A stretch of DNA of 23,474 nucleotides from a virus, in the IMG/VR virus record IMGVR_UViG_3300007734_000494, positions 1 to 23,474 of that record. One strand, written 5' to 3'. The notes beneath the pieces are model-generated. The model did not search any database. It saw nothing but the letters and a program-made list of their open reading frames with translations, and was not told where the DNA came from. Below are positions 13,504 through 21,177 of this stretch, piece after piece. The translations under genes and the position numbers were made by a program. The first letter of the stretch is position 1; every line of letters begins with the position of its first letter.

Positions 13504-13737
13504 GTGCCATTTATGAACTCAGGCCATCTCAATATCAACGAGAATAAGACGCAACCCAAATACCCAGATTATCGCGGAAGCGTGAATGTAGATGGTATCG
13601 CATACTGGATCAGTGGCTGGTGGAAGACAGGCAAGGATGGGAAACCGTTCTTGTCGCTTTCATTGAGAGAGAAGGACGAGCAAATCGATGATGATGGTAC
13701 TGTTTACCATCGCAGCGATGAGTTTGATGTTGTTTAA
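13504..13737 (+). CDS. Small beta-type protein, paralogue 2
   Basis: A 77-residue protein from GTG 13504, with AAGGA 7 bases upstream. ATG 13513 in the same frame is the alternative. Its core YPDYRGSVNVDGIAYWISGWWKTGKDGKPFLSLSLREKDEQ aligns with paralogue 1 and keeps the acidic end (DEQIDDDG, DEFDVV). The pair arose by local duplication and then diverged mainly at the ends. Sharing a fold and acidic tail suggests related binding roles in replication or recombination; no activity can be inferred. Confidence 0.7.
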   Translation: MPFMNSGHLNINENKTQPKYPDYRGSVNVDGIAYWISGWWKTGKDGKPFLSLSLREKDEQIDDDGTVYHRSDEFDVV

Positions 13738-13744
13738 TTTTAAC

Positions 13745-13831
13745 TTAAAAGATGATGTACAGACCGAATATGGTTGCACAGCAAAGCATGAATCCGACAC
13801 CTTCAATGATAAATTCGATTGCATTACGCAT
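13745..13831 (-). CDS. Tiny antisense membrane peptide (28 aa)
   Basis: A 28-residue frame opposite to its neighbours, from ATG 13831 to TAA 13745. It has a charged start MRNAIEF and a hydrophobic span IIEGVGFMLCCATIFGLYIIF with a double cysteine. CGGAG lies about 7 bases upstream, which is a good ribosome binding site. It is the only plausible content of the 157-base gap between the replication and virion operons. It could be chance, but it resembles the two membrane peptides in the leftward cassette. Function unknown. Confidence 0.42.
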   Translation of the reverse strand: MRNAIEFIIEGVGFMLCCATIFGLYIIF

Positions 13832-13832
13832 T

Positions 13833-13861
13833 TTGCTAACTCCGATTGTTGATGGTATGAT
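13833..13861 (+). promoter_or_regulatory. Candidate late promoter
   Basis: TTGCTA (13833-13838) and TATGAT (13856-13861), 17 bases apart, form a sigma70-like promoter about 35 bases before the virion operon. The -10 box lies inside the palindrome GTATGATCATAC (13855-13866). Confidence 0.4.
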
Positions 13862-13866
13862 CATAC
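13855..13866. promoter_or_regulatory. Perfect 12-base palindrome at the late promoter
   Basis: GTATGATCATAC reads the same on both strands and covers the predicted -10 box. The position is a classic repressor or activator site, though a palindrome of this size can occur by chance. Confidence 0.4.
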
Positions 13867-13894
13867 GGTCAATCAGTTAAAGAATGGTTAAGCC

Positions 13895-14593
13895 ATGAGA
13901 TTTGATGTCAGATCAAACATAAATGATGTTGTGAAGCGTGTCGGTAATTTCAAAAGAGAGATACCATTTGCGACTGCTCTTGCTTTGACTCAAACGGCTA
14001 TTGATTTGAAGAAACGTCAGATTCAAGAGATGAAGAACGTATTCAGTAATCCTGTTCCATATACTTTGAACGCATTAGATCATCGTCGTTCGACTAAACA
14101 AGATTTGAGATCAGAAGTTTATTTCAAAGAGTTTGCTGGTAAAGGCACACCAGCTTTCAAATATCTTATGCCAAACATCAAAGGTGGGCCTCGTAGAGCA
14201 AAGAGGCATGAACTGGCATTAAGAAGTTATGGATTGATGGGAGCGGATAAGTTTACTGTGCCATCAAATACAACACGATTGAACTCGGCTGGCAATCTAA
14301 CGGGTGGATACTATCGTCAGATGCTATCATCAGTTCAAGCGGCTGGTGATCAGAACCTGAAGAAAGGTTCACAGCGTCAGAAGAAAGCAAGAACAACATT
14401 CTTTGCAATCAAAGACAAAGGTATCTTTGAACGCAAAGGCAAACGGATTGCTCGACGATTGATCTTTGTCGATCAGCCAGTTTACAAACAGCGGTATGAC
14501 TTCTACGGATTGAGCGAACGATTCACTAAGAAGAACTTCCCCATAAACTTTGAGAAGGCATTCAAGATGGCTGTAGCAACGAGGCGTCGATAA
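13895..14593 (+). CDS. Phage virion protein, minor tail Z-like / head-tail region
   Basis: A 232-residue basic protein. The phrases ATALALTQTAIDLKKRQIQEMKNVFSNPVPYTLNAL, LRSEVYFKEFAGKGTPAFKYLMPNIKGG and AGNLTGGYYRQMLS match a virion-associated family usually annotated as tail or minor tail Z-like protein in phages with lambda-type head genes. The many lysines and arginines in the second half fit a structural role. It opens the late operon after the predicted promoter. Here it lies upstream of the terminase genes. The stop overlaps the methyltransferase start (TAATG). Confidence 0.65.
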   Translation: MRFDVRSNINDVVKRVGNFKREIPFATALALTQTAIDLKKRQIQEMKNVFSNPVPYTLNALDHRRSTKQDLRSEVYFKEFAGKGTPAFKYLMPNIKGGPRRAKRHELALRSYGLMGADKFTVPSNTTRLNSAGNLTGGYYRQMLSSVQAAGDQNLKKGSQRQKKARTTFFAIKDKGIFERKGKRIARRLIFVDQPVYKQRYDFYGLSERFTKKNFPINFEKAFKMAVATRRR

Positions 14594-15183
14594 TGTTGGA
14601 AGATATAGAGCGGTCTAAGTACGAACGCATCTGGTCAATGGATGAGTACAGACAATACTCGCCGGGCAAAGAGTCAGCACTGATCGCACATAAACTATTC
14701 GCACTAACATCAACCAAGACACTGATCGACCTCGGATGCGGTACAGGTAGAGCAGGAGACGTGTTCGCATCGATAGGCTATGACGTGACGCTCGTAGACT
14801 TTGTGCCGGCAGCAGTAGAGACAAGGCAGCTACCATTCATCGAGTCATGCCTATGGTCATTGCCTGATGATCTATATGCAGACCTCGGCTACTGCTGTGA
14901 TGTCATGGAACACATACCAGAGTCCATGATCGACAAGACACTCGACAACATACAACGAGTGATCGGCGAACAAATATTCTTTCAGATCGCATTGCAACCT
15001 GACTCATGCGGTCAACTGATAGGCGAGAGACTCCACCTAACACTCAGGTCAGCAGACCAATGGGATGAAATACTTTCAAAGAGATGGAAGAAGCAGTCAA
15101 TGACATCGAATGGCATCTGGGTGCAGTGGCATGGCATAGGGGGGGGGTCTAGGTTCTTCCCAGAGGTTCCCAATGCGAGGTAA
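14593..15183 (+). CDS. Class I SAM-dependent methyltransferase
   Basis: A 196-residue protein. Motif I is LIDLGCGTGRAG (residues 44-55), with the acidic end of strand 2 in LVDF (D69) and a DVMEHIP segment (103-109). This is a Rossmann-fold methyltransferase. The substrate is unknown: there is no DPPY, PCQ or target-recognition domain, so it is unlikely to be a stand-alone DNA adenine or cytosine methyltransferase. Codon choice differs from the neighbours (many ATA, CTA and ACA). A nine-G run (15139-15147) near the 3' end sets the frame of the last dozen residues, which look atypical. It precedes the ParB and glycosyltransferase genes and may act in the same pathway. Confidence 0.75.
   Translation: MLEDIERSKYERIWSMDEYRQYSPGKESALIAHKLFALTSTKTLIDLGCGTGRAGDVFASIGYDVTLVDFVPAAVETRQLPFIESCLWSLPDDLYADLGYCCDVMEHIPESMIDKTLDNIQRVIGEQIFFQIALQPDSCGQLIGERLHLTLRSADQWDEILSKRWKKQSMTSNGIWVQWHGIGGGSRFFPEVPNAR
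15139..15147 (+). repeat. Nine-G homopolymer inside the methyltransferase gene
   Basis: Nine consecutive G at 15139-15147 in an otherwise moderate-GC region. A change of one base alters the last codons: one frame stops within a few codons, the other reads past the present stop at 15183. Such runs slip in replication and in sequencing. Confidence 0.9.
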
Positions 15184-15236
15184 TTCTAACCACTTTTTAT
15201 TTCTAGTCATAGAAAATTAAACAGGAGTTTCATTTC

Positions 15237-15866
15237 ATGGAAAAAATAGAAATTGAGTTGCTTAAACCAACTGATTTGATCCCTTATATTAGAAATGCTC
15301 GAACTCATTCTGACTATCAAGTTCAGCAAATTGCTGGCTCTATTCGTGAATTTGGGTTCACTAACCCTATTTTAATTGATGAAAATAATAATATCATCGC
15401 TGGTCATGGGCGAATGAAAGCGGCTGAAGTTCTACGTCTTCCAAAAGTTCCTTGCATTAGATTAAAAAATTTATCAGATATTCAAAAACAAGCATACATA
15501 TTGGCTGATAACAAACTTGCATTAAATGCTGGTTGGGATGCAGAATTATTAAAAATAGAAATAGAAGATTTGCAACTTGGAAAATATGACTTATCTTTAA
15601 CTGGTTTTAACGATGCAGAAATTGCTGCTGCACTAGCTGATGGTTTAAATTCAGATAATGTTAATCCAGATGAAGAATGGCAAGATATGCCTGAATTTAA
15701 TCAGAATGATGAAACTTCATGGAGGCATATAATTGTTCATTTTAACAATCAGTCTGATTTAGACAAATTTGAAATGTTAATAGAACAAAAAATTACGGAT
15801 AAAACTAAAAGCATTTGGTATCCTAAAATGAACAGAATGGACACAGAGTCAAAACGCTATGAGTAA
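15237..15866 (+). CDS. ParB/sulfiredoxin-fold protein linked to a base-modification glycosyltransferase
   Basis: A 209-residue protein. Residues 1-90 are a ParB-like domain: LKPTDLIPYIRNARTH, SIREFGFTNPILID and IIAGHGRMKAAEVLRL (residues 53-68), the last being the conserved GHxR-type loop. The second half has an acidic linker and a domain HIIVHFNNQSDLDKFEMLIEQKITDKTKSIWYP (162-195). It lacks the methylase domain that many phage ParB proteins carry. In ParB-like phage proteins the domain can have ATPase or nuclease activity. Pairing with a TET-associated glycosyltransferase is a known arrangement. The region is AT-richer than its flanks. AGGAG lies 9 bases before ATG. The stop overlaps the next gene by 8 bases. 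Confidence 0.8.
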   Translation: MEKIEIELLKPTDLIPYIRNARTHSDYQVQQIAGSIREFGFTNPILIDENNNIIAGHGRMKAAEVLRLPKVPCIRLKNLSDIQKQAYILADNKLALNAGWDAELLKIEIEDLQLGKYDLSLTGFNDAEIAAALADGLNSDNVNPDEEWQDMPEFNQNDETSWRHIIVHFNNQSDLDKFEMLIEQKITDKTKSIWYPKMNRMDTESKRYE

Positions 15867-16782
15867 CTATCCACAATTTCCATTTTATATTCCAACTAAA
15901 AGCAGGTCGGAATATATGATTACGAGTAAAATTTTAACAGAACTCGGGATTAAACATTATTTAATTGTAGAGAAAGAACAAATTTTAGAATATCAAAAAT
16001 CAATAGATCAAATGAATTTAATGGCTGAAATTTTGGAATTAAACGTGAATTATAAAAAAAATTACGAACTTTGTGACGATCTTGGTTTAAGTAAAAGTAC
16101 TGGACCCGGCCCTGCTCGTAATTTTGCATGGGATCATTCAAAACAAAATGGCTTCAAATGGCATTGGGTAATGGATGATAACATTACATCGTTTAGAATT
16201 TTAAATAACAATGAAAAAGTTAAAACTACGAATCCTGTAATTTTTAAATTGATGGAAGATTTCTCGCTACGCTATACAAATGTAGCAATGTCTGGCCCAA
16301 ACTATTATATGTTTGCACCAGCTAGACAAAAAATTCCACCTTTTGTAATTAACACAAGAATTTATTCATGCAATCTTATCAGGAATGATGTTCCTCATAT
16401 ATGGCGTGGAAGGTATAATGAGGATACGATCATTTCATTAGATATGTTAAAGGCTGGATGGTGTACAATTCAATTCAATGCTTTTCTACAACAGAAAATG
16501 CCAACGCAAACTATTGGTGGAGGTAATACAAAAGAATTTTATCATGCTGAAGGAGTTTTAAAAGAAGGACAAAAATATGCTGATAATGGAACGCTTGCAA
16601 AATCTAAAATGTTAGTCAAAGTTCATCCTGACATTTCAAAACTAGTTTGGAAATTTGGTAGATGGCATCATGTTGTTGATTATAAACCTTTTAAAAAAAA
16701 CATACTTGTTAAAAAATTAGATATTAAAATTAAAAATGAAATTAATAATTACGGATTGAAATTAAAAATTAAAAAGGATTAA
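15859..16782 (+). CDS. TET-associated glycosyltransferase (TAGT), predicted DNA base glycosylation
   Basis: A 307-residue protein. It has the N-terminal FPFYIPTKSR motif, a nucleotide-sugar segment GPGPARNFAWDHSK, and the DxD-like MDDN (residues 105-108) in FKWHWVMDDN. These are followed by NVAMSGPNYYMF, NTRIYSCNLIRND, WRGRYNEDTIISLDML (182-197), GGGNTKEFYH and GRWHHVVDYKPF. These match the TAGT family described in phages, predicted to attach a sugar to hydroxymethylated cytosine or related bases in phage DNA. MDDN would coordinate the metal and sugar nucleotide. No TET/JBP dioxygenase is in the window, so the acceptor base is open. Very AT-rich with many ATA and AAA codons, suggesting recent acquisition together with the ParB gene. 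Confidence 0.85.
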   Translation: MSNYPQFPFYIPTKSRSEYMITSKILTELGIKHYLIVEKEQILEYQKSIDQMNLMAEILELNVNYKKNYELCDDLGLSKSTGPGPARNFAWDHSKQNGFKWHWVMDDNITSFRILNNNEKVKTTNPVIFKLMEDFSLRYTNVAMSGPNYYMFAPARQKIPPFVINTRIYSCNLIRNDVPHIWRGRYNEDTIISLDMLKAGWCTIQFNAFLQQKMPTQTIGGGNTKEFYHAEGVLKEGQKYADNGTLAKSKMLVKVHPDISKLVWKFGRWHHVVDYKPFKKNILVKKLDIKIKNEINNYGLKLKIKKD

Positions 16783-16785
16783 AAA

Positions 16786-17373
16786 ATGACTGCTCAAACT
16801 TTTCCATTAGATACGATCTCTAAATTGCTCGACTTAACTCCACAAAGAGTTAATCAACTTGTTAATCAAGGAGTAATACCAAGAGCTGAACGTGGTCGAT
16901 ATGAATTAGTTCCAGTAGTTCGTGCCTATATTAGATTTTTAAGAGACCGAACTGTTCGTGGTGATGTTCAAGGCGATGATTATACAACTTATCGAACACG
17001 ATTGACTAAAGCCAGAGCAGAAATGGCTGAAAAAGAAAACGCACAACTCGATAGCAAATTGATTCCTGCTGATGATGCAAAACAAGCATGGTCAGCAATG
17101 GTTGCTAATGCTAGAGCAAGATTGTTATCAATACCGAATAAGATTGCTCCGATTGTATGTGCTGCTGAAACGATCAACGAGGCTAGAGAAATTATTAAGA
17201 CAGAAATTTATGAAGCATTGAATGAATTGGCAGATGTTGAAATCAAAACGATCAACCCTATTCGTCCCGTTGAAAGCGAATCCGACGAGTTCGATGGTTC
17301 AGAGGATGTGGAGATCACCACCGAATCTAACAGTAAGCAAGTGGGCAGATCAGAATCGGAAACTCAGTCCTGA
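16786..17373 (+). CDS. Terminase small subunit, Nu1-like
   Basis: A 195-residue protein. The N-terminal winged HTH is LDTISKLLDLTPQRVNQLVNQGVIPRAERGRYELVPVVRAYIRFLR (about 7-53), the Nu1/phage DNA-packaging layout. A coiled helical region (AEMAEKENAQLDSKLIPADDAKQAWSAMVANARARLLSIPNKIAP) and an acidic low-complexity C-terminus (EDVEITTESNSKQ) follow. It recognises the packaging site and recruits the large subunit. AAGGA lies 9 bases before ATG. The C-terminal 152 bases overlap the large-subunit gene in another frame. Confidence 0.83.
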   Translation: MTAQTFPLDTISKLLDLTPQRVNQLVNQGVIPRAERGRYELVPVVRAYIRFLRDRTVRGDVQGDDYTTYRTRLTKARAEMAEKENAQLDSKLIPADDAKQAWSAMVANARARLLSIPNKIAPIVCAAETINEAREIIKTEIYEALNELADVEIKTINPIRPVESESDEFDGSEDVEITTESNSKQVGRSESETQS

Positions 17374-19114
17374 AGCATCGGCTGAAGCTGGGCAGTGGAA
17401 TACATCGAGAGCAGAATATCAACGTGGTATCATGGATGCTGTCTCTGATCCTAATATTTCAGAGATTGTTATTATGTCGTCGGCTCAGATCGGCAAGACC
17501 GAAATCATCAATAATCTGATCGGCTACCATATTGACCAAGACCCATCACCGATTCTAGTCGTGCAACCAACGCTTTCTATGGCAGAGGCTTGGTCAAAAG
17601 ATCGGCTATCTCCAATGTTACGGGACACACCATGCTTACATGGAAAGGTTGCCGATCCGAGAACAAGAGACTCAGGCAATACGACACTGCATAAGATATT
17701 CCCCGGCGGTCATATCACGGTCACTGGTGCAAACTCTGCATCGGCTCTTGCTAGTCGTCCAATCAGAGTGGTGCTTTGCGACGAGGTTGATCGCTATCCT
17801 GTGTCGGCTGGCTCGGAAGGTGATCCGATCTTGCTTGCCAAGAAAAGGTCTGTGACTTTCTGGAATCGAAAGATTGTCTTAGCATCAACACCGACAATCA
17901 AAGATAATTCACGAATTGAACAGGCTTTTAACGATTCAGATCAGCGTGAGTTCTATGTTCCATGCCAAGATTGCAATCATTTCCAAACTTTGCGGTGGCA
18001 AAATGTAATTTTTAACAAGGATGATCCCGATTCTGCGACCTATTCATGCGAGGAATGCGGCTCTCAATGGGATGATTCCAAGCGTTTTCGGTCTATTCGT
18101 CGAGGTGAATGGCGAACAGATCGGGAGTTTAACGGTGTTGCAGGGTTTAAAATCAACGCTTTGTACTCGTCTTGGATGATGCTTTCAGACGGAGTTCGTG
18201 ATTTTCTTGATGCTAGAGGGCAACCAGCAACGCTTAGAGTGTGGGTAAACACCTATCTTGGGGAGACTTGGGAGGAGCAAGGCGAACGGGTTGACGATCT
18301 TGATCTAGCCAATCGTCGGGAAGAATACGGAGAGCATTTGAATGATAAGGTTGTAATCATCACGGCTGGGGTAGACGTTCAGGATGATCGGCTTGAGGTC
18401 GAGATTGTCGGATGGGGCAGATCAGAAGAATCGTGGTCGCTCGATTACAAAACGATTTATGGTGATCCGTCATCCAGTACGGTTTGGCAGGATTTAGATT
18501 TTTTACTGAACCAGAATTTCAGGAAAGAAAACGGGAAAGAGTTTCCAGTTCGTTCTGCCTGTATCGACTCAGGCGGTCATCACACACAAGCGGTCTATAA
18601 CTATGCGAGAGCAAGAGAAGGACGACGATTCTTTGCTATCAAGGGCATCGGTGGTGAAGGCAGACCGATCATCACCAGACCGACGACAAATAACATCGGA
18701 AAGATCAAACTGTTTCCTGTCGGGGTAGATACTGCGAAAGAAACCGTCTATTCAAGATTCAAGATTACACAGGAAGGGCCGGGCTATTGTCATTTCCCAG
18801 ATCATTATGACTCTGAATATTTCCGACAGTTGACCGCCGAGCAACAGGTTAAGAAGTTTCACAAAGGTTTTATGCGTCGAGAATGGCAGAAAATGCGACC
18901 TAGAAACGAGGCTTTAGATTGCCGAGTCTATGCAACGGCTGCTCTGGCTATTCTGAATACGAATCTGGAACAGCTTGCAGATCGTTATGAGAAGCAATCC
19001 GTTTCTGTCGTTTCAGAAAATGAGGTAAAAGAGACGGTGCAAGATAAAGTTATGATACAACGTCCCGTCAGGCGTTCGTCTAAACCAAACGGATTTGTCA
19101 ATTCGTGGAGATAA
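17222..19114 (+). CDS. Terminase large subunit, GpA family
   Basis: A 630-residue protein. The conserved N-terminal PPNLTVSKWADQNRKLSPEASAEAG leads into the ATPase: SSAQIGKTE (86-94) is the Walker A-like motif and VVLCDEVD (183-190) the Walker B. A zinc-ribbon segment (CQDC then CEEC about 30 residues later) follows. The C-terminal nuclease has GVDVQDDRLEVEIVGWG, CIDSGGHHT and RNEALDCRVYATAAL. It pumps DNA into the prohead and cuts the concatemer. Start codon uncertain: ATG 17222, 17294 and 17306 are all in frame and none has a strong ribosome binding site. The conserved WRSPPNLT segment requires the frame to be open before 17373, so overlap with the small subunit is real. Confidence 0.9.
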   Translation: MNWQMLKSKRSTLFVPLKANPTSSMVQRMWRSPPNLTVSKWADQNRKLSPEASAEAGQWNTSRAEYQRGIMDAVSDPNISEIVIMSSAQIGKTEIINNLIGYHIDQDPSPILVVQPTLSMAEAWSKDRLSPMLRDTPCLHGKVADPRTRDSGNTTLHKIFPGGHITVTGANSASALASRPIRVVLCDEVDRYPVSAGSEGDPILLAKKRSVTFWNRKIVLASTPTIKDNSRIEQAFNDSDQREFYVPCQDCNHFQTLRWQNVIFNKDDPDSATYSCEECGSQWDDSKRFRSIRRGEWRTDREFNGVAGFKINALYSSWMMLSDGVRDFLDARGQPATLRVWVNTYLGETWEEQGERVDDLDLANRREEYGEHLNDKVVIITAGVDVQDDRLEVEIVGWGRSEESWSLDYKTIYGDPSSSTVWQDLDFLLNQNFRKENGKEFPVRSACIDSGGHHTQAVYNYARAREGRRFFAIKGIGGEGRPIITRPTTNNIGKIKLFPVGVDTAKETVYSRFKITQEGPGYCHFPDHYDSEYFRQLTAEQQVKKFHKGFMRREWQKMRPRNEALDCRVYATAALAILNTNLEQLADRYEKQSVSVVSENEVKETVQDKVMIQRPVRRSSKPNGFVNSWR

Positions 19115-19115
19115 A

Positions 19116-19688
19116 ATGGCTAATTTGTTCGATGCTTCACAGTCTCCAATGGTTACACCGACCAATATCGTGGTTGGTGATTATCTGTTGTGGAGAAGGT
19201 CGCTTCCTGATTACTCGAATGCAACTTACACTGCGACCTATGTTGCAAAGATTGCTGGTAGTTCCGCATCAGAAATAACGGTTGTTGGGACGGCTAATAA
19301 TTCCGATTATCTGTTTACAATCTCAAGCACCACTTCAAGTTCTTTCCTCGCTGGGAACTATTTCTGGCAACTCGAAATATCATCTGGTTCTAACAGGCTC
19401 GTCATTGAGCGTGGCAACTGGATCATCAGTCCCGATCTAGATATTGGTTCTGCTGATCCTCGTTCTCATGCTGACATAATGATAACGAAGATTGAATCTT
19501 TGCTGTCAGGTCGAGGTGATGCAGATGTTTCAAGCTACTCGATCAATGGTCGTTCGATCAGCAAACTTTCAATCGCTGAATTGATTGAATGGAGAGACTA
19601 TTACAAGGCTGAACAGGTCAAAGAGCGTCGAGAAGCACGGCGTTTATCTGGTCAATCAACTGGTTCGATGATTAAGGTGAGGTTCTGA
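19116..19688 (+). CDS. Head-tail connector candidate with Ig-like N-terminus
   Basis: A 190-residue protein read from ATG 19116 (GGAG 5 bases upstream; the longer frame overlaps the terminase). Residues 20-115 form an Ig-like beta segment (TNIVVGDYLLWRRSLPDY, ATYTATYVAKIAG, GNYFWQLEISS). Residues 130-190 are helical with SYSINGRSISKLSIAELIEWRDYYKAE and end STGSMIKVRF. That C-terminal part resembles short gpW-like joining proteins at this position between large terminase and portal. A gpW-like role is inferred from synteny. Why a beta domain is fused in front is not clear. Confidence 0.65.
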   Translation: MANLFDASQSPMVTPTNIVVGDYLLWRRSLPDYSNATYTATYVAKIAGSSASEITVVGTANNSDYLFTISSTTSSSFLAGNYFWQLEISSGSNRLVIERGNWIISPDLDIGSADPRSHADIMITKIESLLSGRGDADVSSYSINGRSISKLSIAELIEWRDYYKAEQVKERREARRLSGQSTGSMIKVRF

Positions 19689-19689
19689 A

Positions 19690-21177
19690 ATGGGAATTTT
19701 AGACGTATTCAGAACTAAAAAACAGGTTGCAGTTCGTCGCCAAGACAAGCGTTCATATACGGCTGCATCTACAGGTCGTTTATTTGCTGATTTTGTTGCA
19801 AATACATTATCCGCTGATTCAGAAATTCGCCCGGCACTGCGTCCAGTTCGGGATCGTTGCCGTGATGTTTCACGAAATAATGATTATGCGGCTCGCTATA
19901 TTCAGATGATTACGACCAATGTGGTCGGTTCAACTGGAGTCAGAACACAGGTTCGCGGTCGGAACTCAGATAAATCTTTAGATACTGTCGGCAATCTCAT
20001 CATCGAACGCAATTTTGATAAGTGGGGAGCCAGAGGCGTTTGCACGATGGACGGCAAGATGTCTTGGCTTGATTGCCAAAAATTATTCATAAGCAATGTT
20101 GCAAGAGATGGTGAGTGTCTTGTTCGATTCGTCGAGACGAGAGAGAATCCATACGGTTTTGCTTTGCAGTTCATTGAATCTGACTATCTTGATGAGCAAT
20201 ACAATATGAGAGCAACAACCAACGGAAACGAAATCCGCATGGGTGTTGAAATCAACGAGTTTGGTCGTCCAGTTGCCTATTGGTTGCTTGAGAATCACCC
20301 CGGCAATACGATTTATGGAAAGACTGCAACTGTAAAACGAATCCGAGTTCCTGCTGAAGAAATGTTGCACCTGTTCATTCCTGATCGGGCTGGTCAGACT
20401 CGCGGATTCCCGTGGATGGCAACGGCTCTTACAAGGATGAAAATGCTTGATGGGTATGAGGAAGCTGAATTGGTCGCTGCCCGTACAGCGGCTTCCAAGA
20501 TGGGTTTCTTCACGTCTCCTGATGGTGATGGGTATTCTGGTGTAGATGTTGAGGATTACAATACTCCTATCATGGAAGCATCGCCGGGGACTTTTGAGCA
20601 GTTGCCGAAAGGAATGGAATTCACACCATTCGATCCACAGCATCCAGTCTCGGCATTCGGAGACTTTGAAAAAGCTGTTTTGCGTGGCATCGCGTCTGGT
20701 CTTGGTGTTTCGTATGTCTCACTGGCAAACAATCTTGAGGGTGTTTCCTACTCCTCAATCCGTCAGGGAACGATGGAAGATCGTGACCATTACAAAGTGC
20801 TTCAGCAATTTATGATCGAACACTTTATAGATCCGATTTACAAGAAGTGGCTGACGATGGCGATGGCAACAGGTGCGATACCATTGCCGATCACGAAGTT
20901 TGACAAGTTTGCTGACAATCTTGTCTATCGTGCAAGAGGTTGGAACTGGATTGATCCTCAGAGAGAAATTCAGGCTCATGTTATCGGATTGCAAAACGGC
21001 ATCATCACGATGCAAGACATCGCGGCAAACTACGGTCGAGACGTTGAAGAAGTCTTTGAACAGATTGATGCAGAGACTGAATTGGCTAAACAATATGGAA
21101 TTCAAACAGCGTTCCAACCATTCGGTCAGAAACTTCCTGCTACACCTATAGTCGATGGTGAAAATGGCACAGTATAA
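19690..21177 (+). CDS. Portal protein, lambda (gpB-like) family
   Basis: A 495-residue protein. It has the lambda-family features: R-P-V-R-D-R-C-R-D at residues 50-60 and NNDYAARYIQMITTNVVGSTGVRTQ, WLDCQKLFISNVARDGECLVRF, LLENHPGN, VPAEEMLHLFIPDRAGQTRGFPWMATALTRMKML, and GLGVSYVSLANNLEGVSYSSIRQG. It forms the dodecameric ring at the unique vertex through which DNA enters and leaves, and is the nucleus of head assembly. It lies directly after the connector candidate, and the capsid polyprotein begins 14 bases before its stop. Confidence 0.93.
   Translation: MGILDVFRTKKQVAVRRQDKRSYTAASTGRLFADFVANTLSADSEIRPALRPVRDRCRDVSRNNDYAARYIQMITTNVVGSTGVRTQVRGRNSDKSLDTVGNLIIERNFDKWGARGVCTMDGKMSWLDCQKLFISNVARDGECLVRFVETRENPYGFALQFIESDYLDEQYNMRATTNGNEIRMGVEINEFGRPVAYWLLENHPGNTIYGKTATVKRIRVPAEEMLHLFIPDRAGQTRGFPWMATALTRMKMLDGYEEAELVAARTAASKMGFFTSPDGDGYSGVDVEDYNTPIMEASPGTFEQLPKGMEFTPFDPQHPVSAFGDFEKAVLRGIASGLGVSYVSLANNLEGVSYSSIRQGTMEDRDHYKVLQQFMIEHFIDPIYKKWLTMAMATGAIPLPITKFDKFADNLVYRARGWNWIDPQREIQAHVIGLQNGIITMQDIAANYGRDVEEVFEQIDAETELAKQYGIQTAFQPFGQKLPATPIVDGENGTV

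Noticed and set aside
15864-15873. Near match to a DnaA box (CTATCCACA) in the glycosyltransferase gene
   Set aside because: A single near match within coding sequence and far from the replication genes is expected by chance.
20083-20643. 186-codon minus-strand frame inside the portal gene
   Set aside because: The portal frame is clearly conserved; the antisense product has no recognisable pattern and no start signal.
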